The notes beneath the pieces were generated by a model. It ran no database searches and was not told where the DNA came from. It saw only the letters and a list, made by a program, of their open reading frames with translations. This document shows, piece after piece, positions 24,313-32,521 of a DNA stretch of 64,000 nucleotides. The DNA is from Clostridium sp. CAG:964. GTDB lineage: Bacteria; Bacillota; Clostridia; Oscillospirales; Acutalibacteraceae. The DNA is taken from the NCBI GenBank assembly GCA_000435335.1, contig FR891307.1, positions 7,058 through 71,057 of the forward strand, written 5' to 3'. The stretch's first letter is position 1. Each line of letters starts with the position of its first letter. A program made the position numbers and the translations under genes.

Positions 24313-25551
24313 TTACCTTTTTCTGCGTATAAACGAGCCTGCCGGTATTTCAACGGCACAAGGCACCGCAAGCTTTTCCATAGGGTGCGGTGCCGACTGC
24401 ACCGACTCGCCGTTGTGGTTGAAAATTTTCTCTGCCGTTATTTTAAAGGACTCGCCCATAGGCGGCAGAACATCGAGCTGTTCGCCCACAGAAAATTTAT
24501 TTTTCTGCGTTAAATATGCAGTGCCGTTTTCCCAGCTGTCACAAATAGCAACTACATCATACTCACGAATATAGCCGCCGTTGGAATGTACCTGCCCCGG
24601 CTCCTTGCCAAGGAAAAAGCCCGTGCTGTACTCACGGTGACTGATTTTGTTAAGCTCCTCGCCTATCCATGCCGGCAAGGTGTAGCCCTGCTTATCCTTA
24701 TAATACAGGTCTACCGCACTGCGGTAAGCGTGGGTAGTTACAGCCGCATAATAAGCCGACTTTGCCCTGCCCTCTATTTTCAAGCTGGTAATGCCGCTTT
24801 CGATAAGCTGCGGAATGTAGTCTATCATACACATATCTCTGGAATTATAAAGATATGTTCCGTCAGCGTCCTGCTCTACGGGGAAAAACTGCCCCGGACG
24901 GTTTTCTTCGTACAGGTGGTACTTCCACCTGCAGGGCTGTGCACAGTCGCCACGGTTGGCGTCTCTGCCTGTCATATAGGCAGAAATCAGGCATCTTCCG
25001 CTAAAGGATACGCACATAGCACCCTGCACAAAGCACTCAATTTCAAGCTCCCTTGGCACCCTTGCCCTAATTTCGGCAATGTCCTCAAAGCTTAGCTCTC
25101 TGGCAAGCACCACCCTGCTTGCACCCATATTGTACAGTGTGTTGGCAGTGTGATAGTTCATAATTCCCGTTTGTGTAGACATATGAATATCAACATTTGG
25201 TGCATATTTTTTAGCTAAATCCATTACACCAATATCCGCAACTATTACAGCGTCTGCTCCACAACTGTTTAAAAACTCGAAATACTGCGGCAGTCTGGCT
25301 ATTTCCTTGTTGTCGGGTACTGTGTTGCAGGTAACATACAGCCTTGCACCGACTGCATGGGCCTTTTTTACTGCCGAAATAAGCTGGTCGTTGTCAAAAT
25401 TTTTAGAGGCAGTACGCATGCCAAACTCCTTGCCCGCCAAATAAACGGCGTCTGCACCAAACCTAAGGGCGGCGTCTAGGCTTTCTTCCTCGCCGCAGGG
25501 TGCAAGCACCTCTGTGGGGTGGTTGTATCTGAATATTGGCAAATTTATCAC
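24313..25551 (-). CDS. U32-family peptidase / prephenate-like radical-free tRNA-rRNA modification family protein
   Basis: This 412-residue protein is of peptidase family U32 (YrrO/RlhA/TrhP group). The hallmark segment EIECFVQGAMCVSFSGRC, followed by NRGDCAQPCRWKY, is present near residues 170-215, with its four conserved cysteines. The N-terminal TIM-barrel-like part starts with VLAPCGEEESLDAALRFGADAVYLAG. Members have been linked to collagenase activity and, in better-studied cases (RlhA, TrhP), to hydroxylation of rRNA or tRNA using prephenate. Which applies here is not visible. It lies between mltG and the pilins, and its transcript could read into the second pilin gene. Confidence 0.9.
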   Translation of the reverse strand: MINLPIFRYNHPTEVLAPCGEEESLDAALRFGADAVYLAGKEFGMRTASKNFDNDQLISAVKKAHAVGARLYVTCNTVPDNKEIARLPQYFEFLNSCGADAVIVADIGVMDLAKKYAPNVDIHMSTQTGIMNYHTANTLYNMGASRVVLARELSFEDIAEIRARVPRELEIECFVQGAMCVSFSGRCLISAYMTGRDANRGDCAQPCRWKYHLYEENRPGQFFPVEQDADGTYLYNSRDMCMIDYIPQLIESGITSLKIEGRAKSAYYAAVTTHAYRSAVDLYYKDKQGYTLPAWIGEELNKISHREYSTGFFLGKEPGQVHSNGGYIREYDVVAICDSWENGTAYLTQKNKFSVGEQLDVLPPMGESFKITAEKIFNHNGESVQSAPHPMEKLAVPCAVEIPAGSFIRRKR

Positions 25552-25707
25552 CTATCCTTTCTTATATTGCTTTGGCATTAGGCTGTTTTTTTACTGAATT
25601 TTTTTATTATAAATACTTGCAGAGCCGCAGAAAACGGCACATATTCATAACAGACATTCGTTTTTGCACACTCTGCCAATAAAAAATTTTCCGCACTGTA
25701 TTACGGG

Positions 25708-25745
25708 AAAACGGCTTTCCGAAAAAGTAACGAAAAGCCGTTTAA
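25708..25745 (-). terminator. probable terminator after mltG
   Basis: AAACGGCTTT / AAAAGCCGTTT inverted repeat around an 18-base loop, 15 bases after the mltG stop. The minus-strand end GCCGTTTTCC has a short T-run. Confidence 0.55.
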
Positions 25746-25759
25746 TTTTAATGGTTATA

Positions 25760-27439
25760 TTATGACAAACCGGCCGCTGCCATATTTGACTGGTGCTCTG
25801 CAAATGTAGAAGCATAGTAAGCCTTTGCCTCCTGTGTGGTTGTAGCAGAACGGTGACAGAAGTAATAGTAGTTTGTATCGTCCGGATTAATTGCGGCGTC
25901 AATAGCGTCAAGTCCCGGATTACATATTGCTCCCGGCGGCAAACCGGAAATATCGTAGGTGTTGTAGTTGCTCTTGAAGGTAGCCGCTATTTCGGACGGA
26001 ATATCGTCCTGTGCACTGTATGGATAGTAAAGAGTAGCGTCAGACTTCAGCTTGTCCAAATCAAGGTCGCCAAACGGTGAAACGCCGCCTGAGTCTATAG
26101 TGGAAAGTCTGTTATAGAATACCGAGGATACCACATACATATCCTTTGTGTCGGCGGCCTCTGCCTGTACAAGAGACGCCATTTTAACAACATCGTTAAT
26201 CGTTTTGCCCTTGTCCTCTATAATAGTTTTAAGAGTAACGGCGTCTGTATAGCCGCTGACATTTTGAGTATCAACGCACATTTTCTGTTGGAAGTTGTTT
26301 AAGAAGCGGCGAACGCTGTCCTTTGCGTCCTCGCCAATGTAGAATTCGTAGGTATCCGGGAACAAATATCCCTCAAGCCTGTAAACGCACTTGTCGTTTT
26401 CAGGTATATCCTTTAGGAACTCAAACTCATCGTCAAAGTCATGAGAGTTGCAGTAGCTTAGGAACTTGTCTGCCTTGCAAACCTTTTTGTCCTCAAGTGC
26501 CTCGGCAACCTGCATAACCGTCATACCCTCTTTAAACTGTATGGTAACCGTATCGGTAAGAGCCTGACCTGACCTTAGGGCACTGAGTATAGCCTCGTAG
26601 TCCATATTTGGACGCATATTGTATATGCCCTCTTCAAAGCCTGTGGTTTTATTTGTAATGGTAGCAAACAAACGGAAAAACGGCTCATTTTTAATAAGGT
26701 CGTTTTTAACCAGCATATCCACAACATCGTCAAAGGTTACATCCTTGTCAAGGTCTAAAACCACATTTTCGCCGTCCTCCGGACGGTTAATGCCAAGCAG
26801 GTCGCTCATACCGTTCCAAATGTACATACCCAAAACCACCGATATTGCCACAACCATACACAGCCAAATTAAACGGAACATACAGCCGTTTTTCTCTGCC
26901 TTTGCCTTTTGGCGTGCCTTTTCGGACTTGCGGTAATTCTTTAGGGCCTTCTTTTCCTCCTTGTACATTTTATGCTTCTGCTCAGCGTTGGAAAAGCTGG
27001 AAATCTCCTCGGAGGCGTCTTTGGCTTCAATATCCTCTATGCCCAACATATCCTCATCGGCAAGAGCGTCATCCTCCGGAACCTGGTCGGCGTCGGTATA
27101 TTTATGCAGAGAATATTTGTCGGAAAAATCATCTGCCATCATTTTAGACGGTGCGTCGGTATCTATGCCGTTCTCATCGTCAGCGTTATTATTGTCATTA
27201 TTATTGTCGTTATCAATTTCAAAATTATATTTGTCTGTACCCTTGGTGCTTTCAGACCTGCTGTCTGTATTGCTTTCATCGGCACCGGTGCTTTCTTCTG
27301 TGCCGATACTGTCAGCTGTCGGCGGCACCGCATCGGTATTTTCGGCTGCGGTATTAATGTTAAGCTTAAAGGCTTCTACACGCTTTTTTCTTGCCGCCTC
27401 AATATCAGCAGAAAAGTCAGTTTTAATGTCGTCACTCAT
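25760..27439 (-). CDS. mltG: endolytic murein transglycosylase MltG with a long acidic N-terminal extension
   Basis: This 559-residue membrane-anchored lytic transglycosylase cleaves nascent glycan strands. The ATG at 27439 is chosen because AAGGA lies 9 bases upstream. Residues 1-185 are an unusual cytoplasmic region: acidic, Ser/Thr/Asn/Asp-rich with an Asn-Asp run (76-88), ending in a basic coiled segment (155-185). One membrane helix spans about 188-208. The extracellular YceG domain follows, with a LysM-like subdomain, VYRLEGYLFPDTYEF and MASLVQAEAAD, whose first Glu corresponds to the catalytic residue. LPPGAICNPGLDAIDAAI is the family end motif. Typical MltG proteins have about 330-380 residues. 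Confidence 0.93.
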   Translation of the reverse strand: MSDDIKTDFSADIEAARKKRVEAFKLNINTAAENTDAVPPTADSIGTEESTGADESNTDSRSESTKGTDKYNFEIDNDNNNDNNNADDENGIDTDAPSKMMADDFSDKYSLHKYTDADQVPEDDALADEDMLGIEDIEAKDASEEISSFSNAEQKHKMYKEEKKALKNYRKSEKARQKAKAEKNGCMFRLIWLCMVVAISVVLGMYIWNGMSDLLGINRPEDGENVVLDLDKDVTFDDVVDMLVKNDLIKNEPFFRLFATITNKTTGFEEGIYNMRPNMDYEAILSALRSGQALTDTVTIQFKEGMTVMQVAEALEDKKVCKADKFLSYCNSHDFDDEFEFLKDIPENDKCVYRLEGYLFPDTYEFYIGEDAKDSVRRFLNNFQQKMCVDTQNVSGYTDAVTLKTIIEDKGKTINDVVKMASLVQAEAADTKDMYVVSSVFYNRLSTIDSGGVSPFGDLDLDKLKSDATLYYPYSAQDDIPSEIAATFKSNYNTYDISGLPPGAICNPGLDAIDAAINPDDTNYYYFCHRSATTTQEAKAYYASTFAEHQSNMAAAGLS

Positions 27440-27566
27440 TAGCTGTGTTCCTTTCTTCAAGTCATAAGACCTAATAGTATTGGCTGTAGAAATTGCACCA
27501 TATACCAGTACATATAAATATAGCAATATACAGCACAGCTTTGCAAATTATATAATAACCTAAATT

Positions 27567-28154
27567 TCACTTTTTTGCAATAAATTTTGTAAAATTATCT
27601 GTAATTATGTAATCTACACAGCTGTCAAAGCGGCCGTGCAAAATACAGCGGCTTACGCAGGCACTAAAGCACAGGCCCACCCTTACGCCTGTAAAATCAG
27701 CAAGGTACCTGTCGTAATAGCCCTTGCCGTAGCCCATTCTGTAGCCGTTTCTGTCAAATGCAAGGGCAGGCACAAGTATAAGTGCCGACTTATCCTCTGC
27801 CCTGTTGTCAGGGCTTGGCGTTGGCTCCGGCACGCCAAAGGTGCCTCTGCTAAGCTGCCGAATACTGTCAATAAAGTAAAACTGCATATCAGATGTATGT
27901 GGTATGCAGTATGGAACGGCAACCCTTTTGCCAAGCTCAAGGGCATAATTAATAATCCTGTCTGTGCTTACCTCATCATTAATAGACGCATATGCATAAA
28001 TTGTGCGGGCGTTTTTAAACATTTGGCTGTCTGCCAGCGTTTGAAAAATTTTGTCACTAAGCTGCTGCCTTTGCAGAACAGACATTTCACGGCGTACAGC
28101 CCTGTATTTTTCTCTTAGCTGATTTTTACAGCTGCCAAGGCTTGCCTTAATCAT
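27567..28154 (-). CDS. 5-formyltetrahydrofolate cyclo-ligase
   Basis: This 195-residue enzyme converts 5-formyl-THF to 5,10-methenyl-THF using ATP, returning folate to the one-carbon pool. The N-terminus (KNQLREKYRAVRREMS) and the motif RMGYGKGYYDRYL near residue 140-152 are characteristic, as is GTFGVPEPTP before it. Length matches the family (about 180-200). It overlaps the upstream DJ-1 gene by 8 bases, so the two are coupled. The folate link fits the nearby thyX gene, whose product also uses methylene-THF, although a shared operon across the 85-base gap before the DJ-1 gene is unproven. Confidence 0.92.
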   Translation of the reverse strand: MIKASLGSCKNQLREKYRAVRREMSVLQRQQLSDKIFQTLADSQMFKNARTIYAYASINDEVSTDRIINYALELGKRVAVPYCIPHTSDMQFYFIDSIRQLSRGTFGVPEPTPSPDNRAEDKSALILVPALAFDRNGYRMGYGKGYYDRYLADFTGVRVGLCFSACVSRCILHGRFDSCVDYIITDNFTKFIAKK

Positions 28155-28704
28155 AATTATATGGACACTGGAGTGATTCTAATACAGTATTGGCAGTTTC
28201 TTTATTTTTAAACAGCTCAAGCAGCTGCAGTGCAAAAGGAATTGTTGCACCCATACCCTTGCCTGTTACAACCAAGCCGTCTGTTACTGCAAACTCGTTT
28301 ACATACTCTGCACCCTCAAGCTTGTTTTCAAAGCCCGGGAAGCAGGTTGCTTTTTTGCCGTTAAGAATACCCATTTCGCCAAGCACCGACGGTGCGGCAC
28401 ATATTGCACCGATAACATAGCCCTTTTCAACACAATAATTAATACACTGGTGAACTATTAAGGATACCCCCAGATTTATAGTACCCGGCATACCGCCCGG
28501 CAAAACTATACCACGCAGATTTTCAAAAACAATTTCAGCCTCGTTAATATCTGCTGTTACGGTTATTTTGTGTGAAGATGTTACCTGCTTGCCGTTTGTA
28601 CCCACAGCCACGGTTTGAACATCAAGCTTTCCTCTTCTTAAAATATCTACTGTTGTAAGTGCCTCTGTTTCCTCGAAGCCGTCTGCTAAAAATACATAAA
28701 TCAT
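28147..28704 (-). CDS. DJ-1/PfpI family protein
   Basis: This 185-residue protein belongs to the DJ-1 branch of the class I glutamine amidotransferase-like superfamily. The ATG at 28704 is preferred because AAAGGAG lies 10 bases upstream and the protein then starts IYVFLADGFEETEA, the normal DJ-1 N-terminus containing the conserved Glu. VIGAICAAPSVLGEMG holds the nucleophile-elbow Cys, and a conserved GGMPGT loop precedes it. Proposed roles in the family include methylglyoxal/glyoxal detoxification and redox sensing; none can be chosen here. It is translationally coupled to the folate cyclo-ligase downstream. Confidence 0.92.
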   Translation of the reverse strand: MIYVFLADGFEETEALTTVDILRRGKLDVQTVAVGTNGKQVTSSHKITVTADINEAEIVFENLRGIVLPGGMPGTINLGVSLIVHQCINYCVEKGYVIGAICAAPSVLGEMGILNGKKATCFPGFENKLEGAEYVNEFAVTDGLVVTGKGMGATIPFALQLLELFKNKETANTVLESLQCPYNYD

Positions 28705-28789
28705 AATAAAATAAACTCCTTTCATATGTCGGCAATACTGCCGATTTTACACAGAATATTTCCGTGGAAATACTCCGCACTTTGAAAAA

Positions 28790-29467
28790 TTACAGCTCTG
28801 CCTCCCTTTTTGCCAGCTCAAAAACCTCGTCGCTTATATCCTCTATAGACCGTGGCTTGCCGTTTCTTGCACAGCTTACCACATTCCAGTTGAGTATTTG
28901 TGCGGCATACAGGGCAGAATTTCTGCATTCCTTTAAAAATTCAAAATTCTTCTCATGAAGATCCTTTTTATTTTCGTCGCCGTTATAGCGTTTTGCAAGA
29001 AGCTGTTGAGAAACCTCAACAGGCATATCAAGGTAAATTACAGCGTCCGGCTTTGGCAGCTGCAGCTGCTTGTACTCGTAGGTATCAAGCCAATGTAAAA
29101 ACGACGGCTTTTCCCTGTTTGCAACCTTTGACAGCTGATATATTGCGTTTGATGTAGTATATCTGTCTGCAATAATTATACAGCCGCTGTTATAGTCCTT
29201 TTCCCAAAACTGCTTAAAGCTGGCATACCTGTCAACTGCATAAAAGGAGGAGGCGGCATAAGCGTTTACATCGTCCGGACTGGAGCCAAGCTCACCGCCC
29301 AAGTACATTTTTACAAGGGCCGAGGACGGGTTGCTGTAGTTAGGAAAGCTTATGTGCTTTACCCTTGGAAAGCTTTGCATAAGCCTTTGCGTAAGCTCTG
29401 CTGTCTGCGTTGCCTTGCCGCAGCCGTCAAGCCCCTCTATTACTATTAATTTGCCTTTACTGTTCAT
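28790..29467 (-). CDS. tmk: thymidylate kinase
   Basis: This 225-residue P-loop kinase phosphorylates dTMP to dTDP. The P-loop reads GLDGCGKATQ (12-21). DRYTTSNAIYQ is the DRY/LID-proximal motif, and a YLDMPVEVSQQLLAKR strand-helix follows. The product therefore continues the thyX reaction, and thyX lies directly upstream, 25 bases away, giving a two-gene dTTP synthesis unit. The P-loop has CGKAT rather than the commoner SGKST/SGKTT; this variant occurs in a eukaryote-like/Clostridial Tmk subgroup. Length is slightly above the usual 205-215. Confidence 0.92.
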   Translation of the reverse strand: MNSKGKLIVIEGLDGCGKATQTAELTQRLMQSFPRVKHISFPNYSNPSSALVKMYLGGELGSSPDDVNAYAASSFYAVDRYASFKQFWEKDYNSGCIIIADRYTTSNAIYQLSKVANREKPSFLHWLDTYEYKQLQLPKPDAVIYLDMPVEVSQQLLAKRYNGDENKKDLHEKNFEFLKECRNSALYAAQILNWNVVSCARNGKPRSIEDISDEVFELAKREAEL

Positions 29468-29492
29468 AATAACACCTTCACATATTATATAA

Positions 29493-30299
29493 TCAGAAAT
29501 TTTTAAAAAATTCTCTTACCTGCTGAGCTTTGCCGCAGGACATTTTGCCCTCCGGACAGGCACCGTTTAGGCAGCGAGGCCCTGCGTCCTTAAACAGTGC
29601 CGGAGCAACCCCTCTGCACAGCTTAAGCATTTCTATAGCAAGCTCTCTAATCTCCCACTGTGCCCTGTTGCAGCACCTGTGGTTAAAAAAGTTATGCAGA
29701 GAACGAACATTCATTGTAACTACTATTGAGGTAGTGCAGGCGTTCGGCAGAATAAAGCGTGCGTCCTCGTTTGCTTTTTTTATAAAGGCAGAGCACTGCT
29801 TTTTATTAATTTCCTTGTATGCATTAATAATTTCATCCTGTGTGCCTGAAAGCAGGCTGCCGTCCTCGGACTCCTTTATGCTTTTGCACACAAGAGCATC
29901 TCTTACCGCAGAATACGCCCTGCTCTGCTGTTCTATGGCACTGTTGTACGCCTGCAAGGCCTGTGGACATTCTGAAATTGCCGGCGGTATAACAAAGCCG
30001 AAGCTGTTGCCGTCGACATATCGCTGCGACTGCTGGCTGTATGACGCTATTCTGTGTCTTACAAGCTGATGAGAGCAGGCTCTTGAAATACCGTCAATAC
30101 CAAAGGTAAACGACACATGCTCCATAGGACTTTCGTGCCCCAAGGACGAAAGCATTTCAACAAAGGAGCGGCTCTTTTCTTCATCTAAGCCCTCCAGTAT
30201 ATTTTCCACCTTAGAAGGCGAATAGCACAGCTTTGCGGCGGCGGCTACAACCTGCTCCGGATTAGGCGTATGTGCTATCAGTTTAACAGTAATTGACAT
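29493..30299 (-). CDS. thyX: flavin-dependent thymidylate synthase ThyX
   Basis: This 268-residue enzyme methylates dUMP to dTMP using methylene-THF, NADPH and FAD. The signature RHRIASYSQQSQR (81-93) matches RHRx7SxR. The start is the ATG at 30299, with GGGAGG 8 bases upstream; the longer frame lacks a site. The C-terminal part contains NVRSLHNFFNHRCCNRAQWEIR, typical of ThyX, and GACPEGKMSCGK. Using ThyX instead of ThyA is frequent in anaerobic Clostridia and frees dTMP synthesis from dihydrofolate reductase cycling. tmk follows immediately. Confidence 0.96.
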   Translation of the reverse strand: MSITVKLIAHTPNPEQVVAAAAKLCYSPSKVENILEGLDEEKSRSFVEMLSSLGHESPMEHVSFTFGIDGISRACSHQLVRHRIASYSQQSQRYVDGNSFGFVIPPAISECPQALQAYNSAIEQQSRAYSAVRDALVCKSIKESEDGSLLSGTQDEIINAYKEINKKQCSAFIKKANEDARFILPNACTTSIVVTMNVRSLHNFFNHRCCNRAQWEIRELAIEMLKLCRGVAPALFKDAGPRCLNGACPEGKMSCGKAQQVREFFKNF

Positions 30300-30471
30300 T
30301 TTGCTTTCCTCCCGATAATACCGATTTTTCAAAGGAGCACCGCACAGGTTGTGGCGGCGTGCGGTGCTGTTCTAAATAGATATTTTAACATAACAGCAGA
30401 CATACTTCAACAAAAAAGCCGCAAATTAGTCGCAAATCTATTAAGTACCCCTACAAAATGTGTTAAAACAA

Positions 30472-30508
30472 AAAAGGAACTCCCTAAAAAATTTAGGAAG
30501 TCCTTTTA
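30472..30508 (-). terminator. terminator after the HPr gene
   Basis: AAAAGGA-CT-CCTAAA / TTTAGG-AG-TCCTTTT stem-loop with two mismatches, ending on the minus strand in CCTTTTTTG, about 30 bases after the HPr stop. Confidence 0.8.
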
Positions 30509-30537
30509 ATTACCTGTGCTAGTATGCCATACTAAAA

Positions 30538-30804
30538 TTACTCTGCAAAGCCCGACGCAACAAGCTGTACAAGACCGTCAACAGCAGCAGCCTCATCGTT
30601 GCCGTCTGCAATAATTTTAATTGTTGTACCGCCAACAATGCCCAAAGAAAGTACGCCAAGCAAGCTTTTTGCGTTTACCCTTCTTTCATCCTTCTCTACC
30701 CAAATAGAAGCCTTGTATTCATTGGCTTTCTGAATAAAAAAGGTTGCAGGACGAGCATGAAGACCAACCTGGTTTTGAACCTCTACTTCTTTAACATACA
30801 TAAT
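30538..30804 (-). CDS. ptsH: HPr family phosphocarrier protein
   Basis: This is an 88-residue protein with His15 in GLHARPA, the site phosphorylated by enzyme I in the sugar phosphotransferase system. Ser46 in NAKSLLGVLSLG is the site of HPr kinase regulation in Gram-positives. The ATG at 30804 has GAGGG 7 bases upstream; a longer frame to 30837 is unlikely. It is transcribed alone from a consensus promoter, away from any ptsI gene. It could serve catabolite repression as much as transport; both key residues argue that it is a true HPr rather than Crh. Confidence 0.93.
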   Translation of the reverse strand: MMYVKEVEVQNQVGLHARPATFFIQKANEYKASIWVEKDERRVNAKSLLGVLSLGIVGGTTIKIIADGNDEAAAVDGLVQLVASGFAE

Positions 30805-31188
30805 AAATCCCTCGCACTCATTGTAATTTGTTATCATGAAATTTGATATTGCTATTATAGCACAATAGAATAAACCGTCAAGAAAATTTAATAAAGTTTA
30901 GATTTTATGTCATTATTTTTTTAATAATGCTTTATTTTTTTAGTTATTTTGTCTATTGAAATATTCATTTTTAATTATTATTTTTTCCTGTTTTTTACAG
31001 CAAGTCACAAAATTACTGCAAAGTATACAAAATATTTGAGCAGTCTGTAAATAATACCTCTAAAATATTTATTGAGAAACAAAAATAACCGTACAATAAA
31101 ATAACAAAGCTGTTTTAATGTCTTCGGTTGAAAAAAAACAGCTGTTATGATAAAATTAAGCTACTAATTTTTAAGGATGTACTAACAT
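30805..31188. other. AT-rich divergent intergenic region with two promoters
   Basis: This 384-base gap holds the minus-strand HPr promoter (TTGACG 30876-30881, 16 bases, TATAAT 30854-30859). It also holds the plus-strand rimM promoter (TTGAAA 31128-31133, 17 bases, TAAAAT 31151-31156). The 240 bases between them are AT-rich with T/A runs, and I see no gene or clear hairpin there. Confidence 0.75.
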
Positions 31189-31698
31189 ATGGAACAATAT
31201 TTAGAAATAGGCAAGGTTGTAAGCACACATGGCCTGCGAGGTGAATTAAGAGTCGACCCTTGGTGTGACTCTCCGCAGTTTTTATGCCAATTTAAAACAC
31301 TGTATCTAAAAAAGGGTGAAACAAAGCTAAGCGTAAGCTCAAGGCCTCACAAAACCATTGCCATAGTTAAGGCAAAGGGAATTGATACTATTGAAGAAGC
31401 CGAAAAGCTTAGAGGAAGGGTTCTATATATTAACCGCAGTGACGCAAGGCTTGCACCGGGTGAGTACTTTATACAAGACCTTATGGGACTTGATGTAATT
31501 GACATTGACACAAGCAAAAGCTACGGCAAAATTACCGATGTTTTAAAAACAGGTGCCAACGATGTTTACCAAGTGACCGACGAAAAGAAAAAGGACTACC
31601 TTATACCGGTAATAGATGATGTTGTAAAGGAAATAGACATAAACGGCGGCAAGGTTTTAATTAAGCCCTTGAAAGGAATATTTGACGATGAGGATTGA
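31189..31698 (+). CDS. rimM: ribosome maturation factor RimM
   Basis: This 169-residue 30S assembly factor binds S19 and acts in 16S rRNA processing. The N-terminal RimM barrel begins EIGKVVSTHGLRGELRVDPWCDSP, and a PRC-barrel domain follows with FIQDLMGLDVI and DYLIPVIDDVVKEIDI. Usual length is 165-180. It overlaps trmD by 11 bases, as in the common rpsP-rimM-trmD-rplS order, but rpsP and rplS are not adjacent here. Ribosome binding is weak (AAGGATG about 10 bases before the ATG). Confidence 0.95.
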   Translation: MEQYLEIGKVVSTHGLRGELRVDPWCDSPQFLCQFKTLYLKKGETKLSVSSRPHKTIAIVKAKGIDTIEEAEKLRGRVLYINRSDARLAPGEYFIQDLMGLDVIDIDTSKSYGKITDVLKTGANDVYQVTDEKKKDYLIPVIDDVVKEIDINGGKVLIKPLKGIFDDED

Positions 31699-32413
31699 CA
31701 TTATTACTTTGTTTCCGGAAATGTGTCAGGCTGTGCTGAACGAAAGCATTATTGGCAGGGCCGTCGCAAAAGGTGCTGTAGAAATAGTATACCACCAGCT
31801 GCGTGATTATGCATATGACAGGCACAAAAGGGTTGACGATACCCCATACGGCGGCGGTATGGGTATGGTAATGAAGTGTGAGCCTATAGCCCTTTGCTTT
31901 GAGGCAGTATGTAACGAGCTGGGCAAAAAGCCGCATTTTATTTATATGTCACCTGTAGGCAGGGTGCTTAACCAAAGCATTGTAAAGCAAATAGCCTCCG
32001 GCTATGATAATATATGCATTCTTTGCGGCCACTACGAGGGGGTAGACCAGCGTGTGCTTGATATGCTGATTGACGAAGAAATTTCAATAGGCGACTATGT
32101 ATTGACAGGCGGTGAGCTGCCTGCAATGGTGCTTGCGGACGCCGTATGCAGAATGCTGCCGGGCGTGCTTTCCAACGAGGAATGCTTTACAGAGGAAAGC
32201 CACTATAACGGGCTTTTGGAGTACCCGCAGTACACAAAGCCTGCTGTATGGCGTGAAAAAGAGGTTCCGCCTGTACTGCTGTCGGGCCACCACGAAAATG
32301 TTGACAACTGGCGCAGACAGCAATCGCTTATCCGCACTAAAAATATACGGCCGGATATGTTTGAAAAAACAGAGCTTACCAAGCTTGATAAAAAGCTGTT
32401 GGAAAACCGGTAG
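31688..32413 (+). CDS. trmD: tRNA (guanine-N1-)-methyltransferase
   Basis: This 241-residue SPOUT methyltransferase makes m1G37 in tRNAs, which prevents +1 frameshifting. The ATG at 31688 (GAAAGGA 10 bases upstream) is preferred over an upstream TTG and gives the standard start MRIDIITLFPEM. YGGGMGMVMK, the trefoil-knot segment LCGHYEGVDQRV and GDYVLTGGELPAM are all present. The start lies inside the end of rimM, indicating coupling. A shared hairpin terminator with convergent lysA follows. Confidence 0.97.
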   Translation: MRIDIITLFPEMCQAVLNESIIGRAVAKGAVEIVYHQLRDYAYDRHKRVDDTPYGGGMGMVMKCEPIALCFEAVCNELGKKPHFIYMSPVGRVLNQSIVKQIASGYDNICILCGHYEGVDQRVLDMLIDEEISIGDYVLTGGELPAMVLADAVCRMLPGVLSNEECFTEESHYNGLLEYPQYTKPAVWREKEVPPVLLSGHHENVDNWRRQQSLIRTKNIRPDMFEKTELTKLDKKLLENR

Positions 32414-32465
32414 CCACATATACTGCTGTTTTTACGGTACAGCAAGCAAACTTAACAAGCTGACA

Positions 32466-32501
32466 AAGGCGTAACAGTCTGAACTAAGACTGTTACGCCT
32501 T
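32466..32501. terminator. bidirectional terminator between trmD and lysA
   Basis: AAGGCGTAACAGTC / GACTGTTACGCCTT, a 14-bp perfect stem with an 8-base loop, followed by TTTATG on the plus strand. It lies between convergent genes. Confidence 0.88.
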
Positions 32502-32521
32502 TTATGTTTATATATTGGCAA

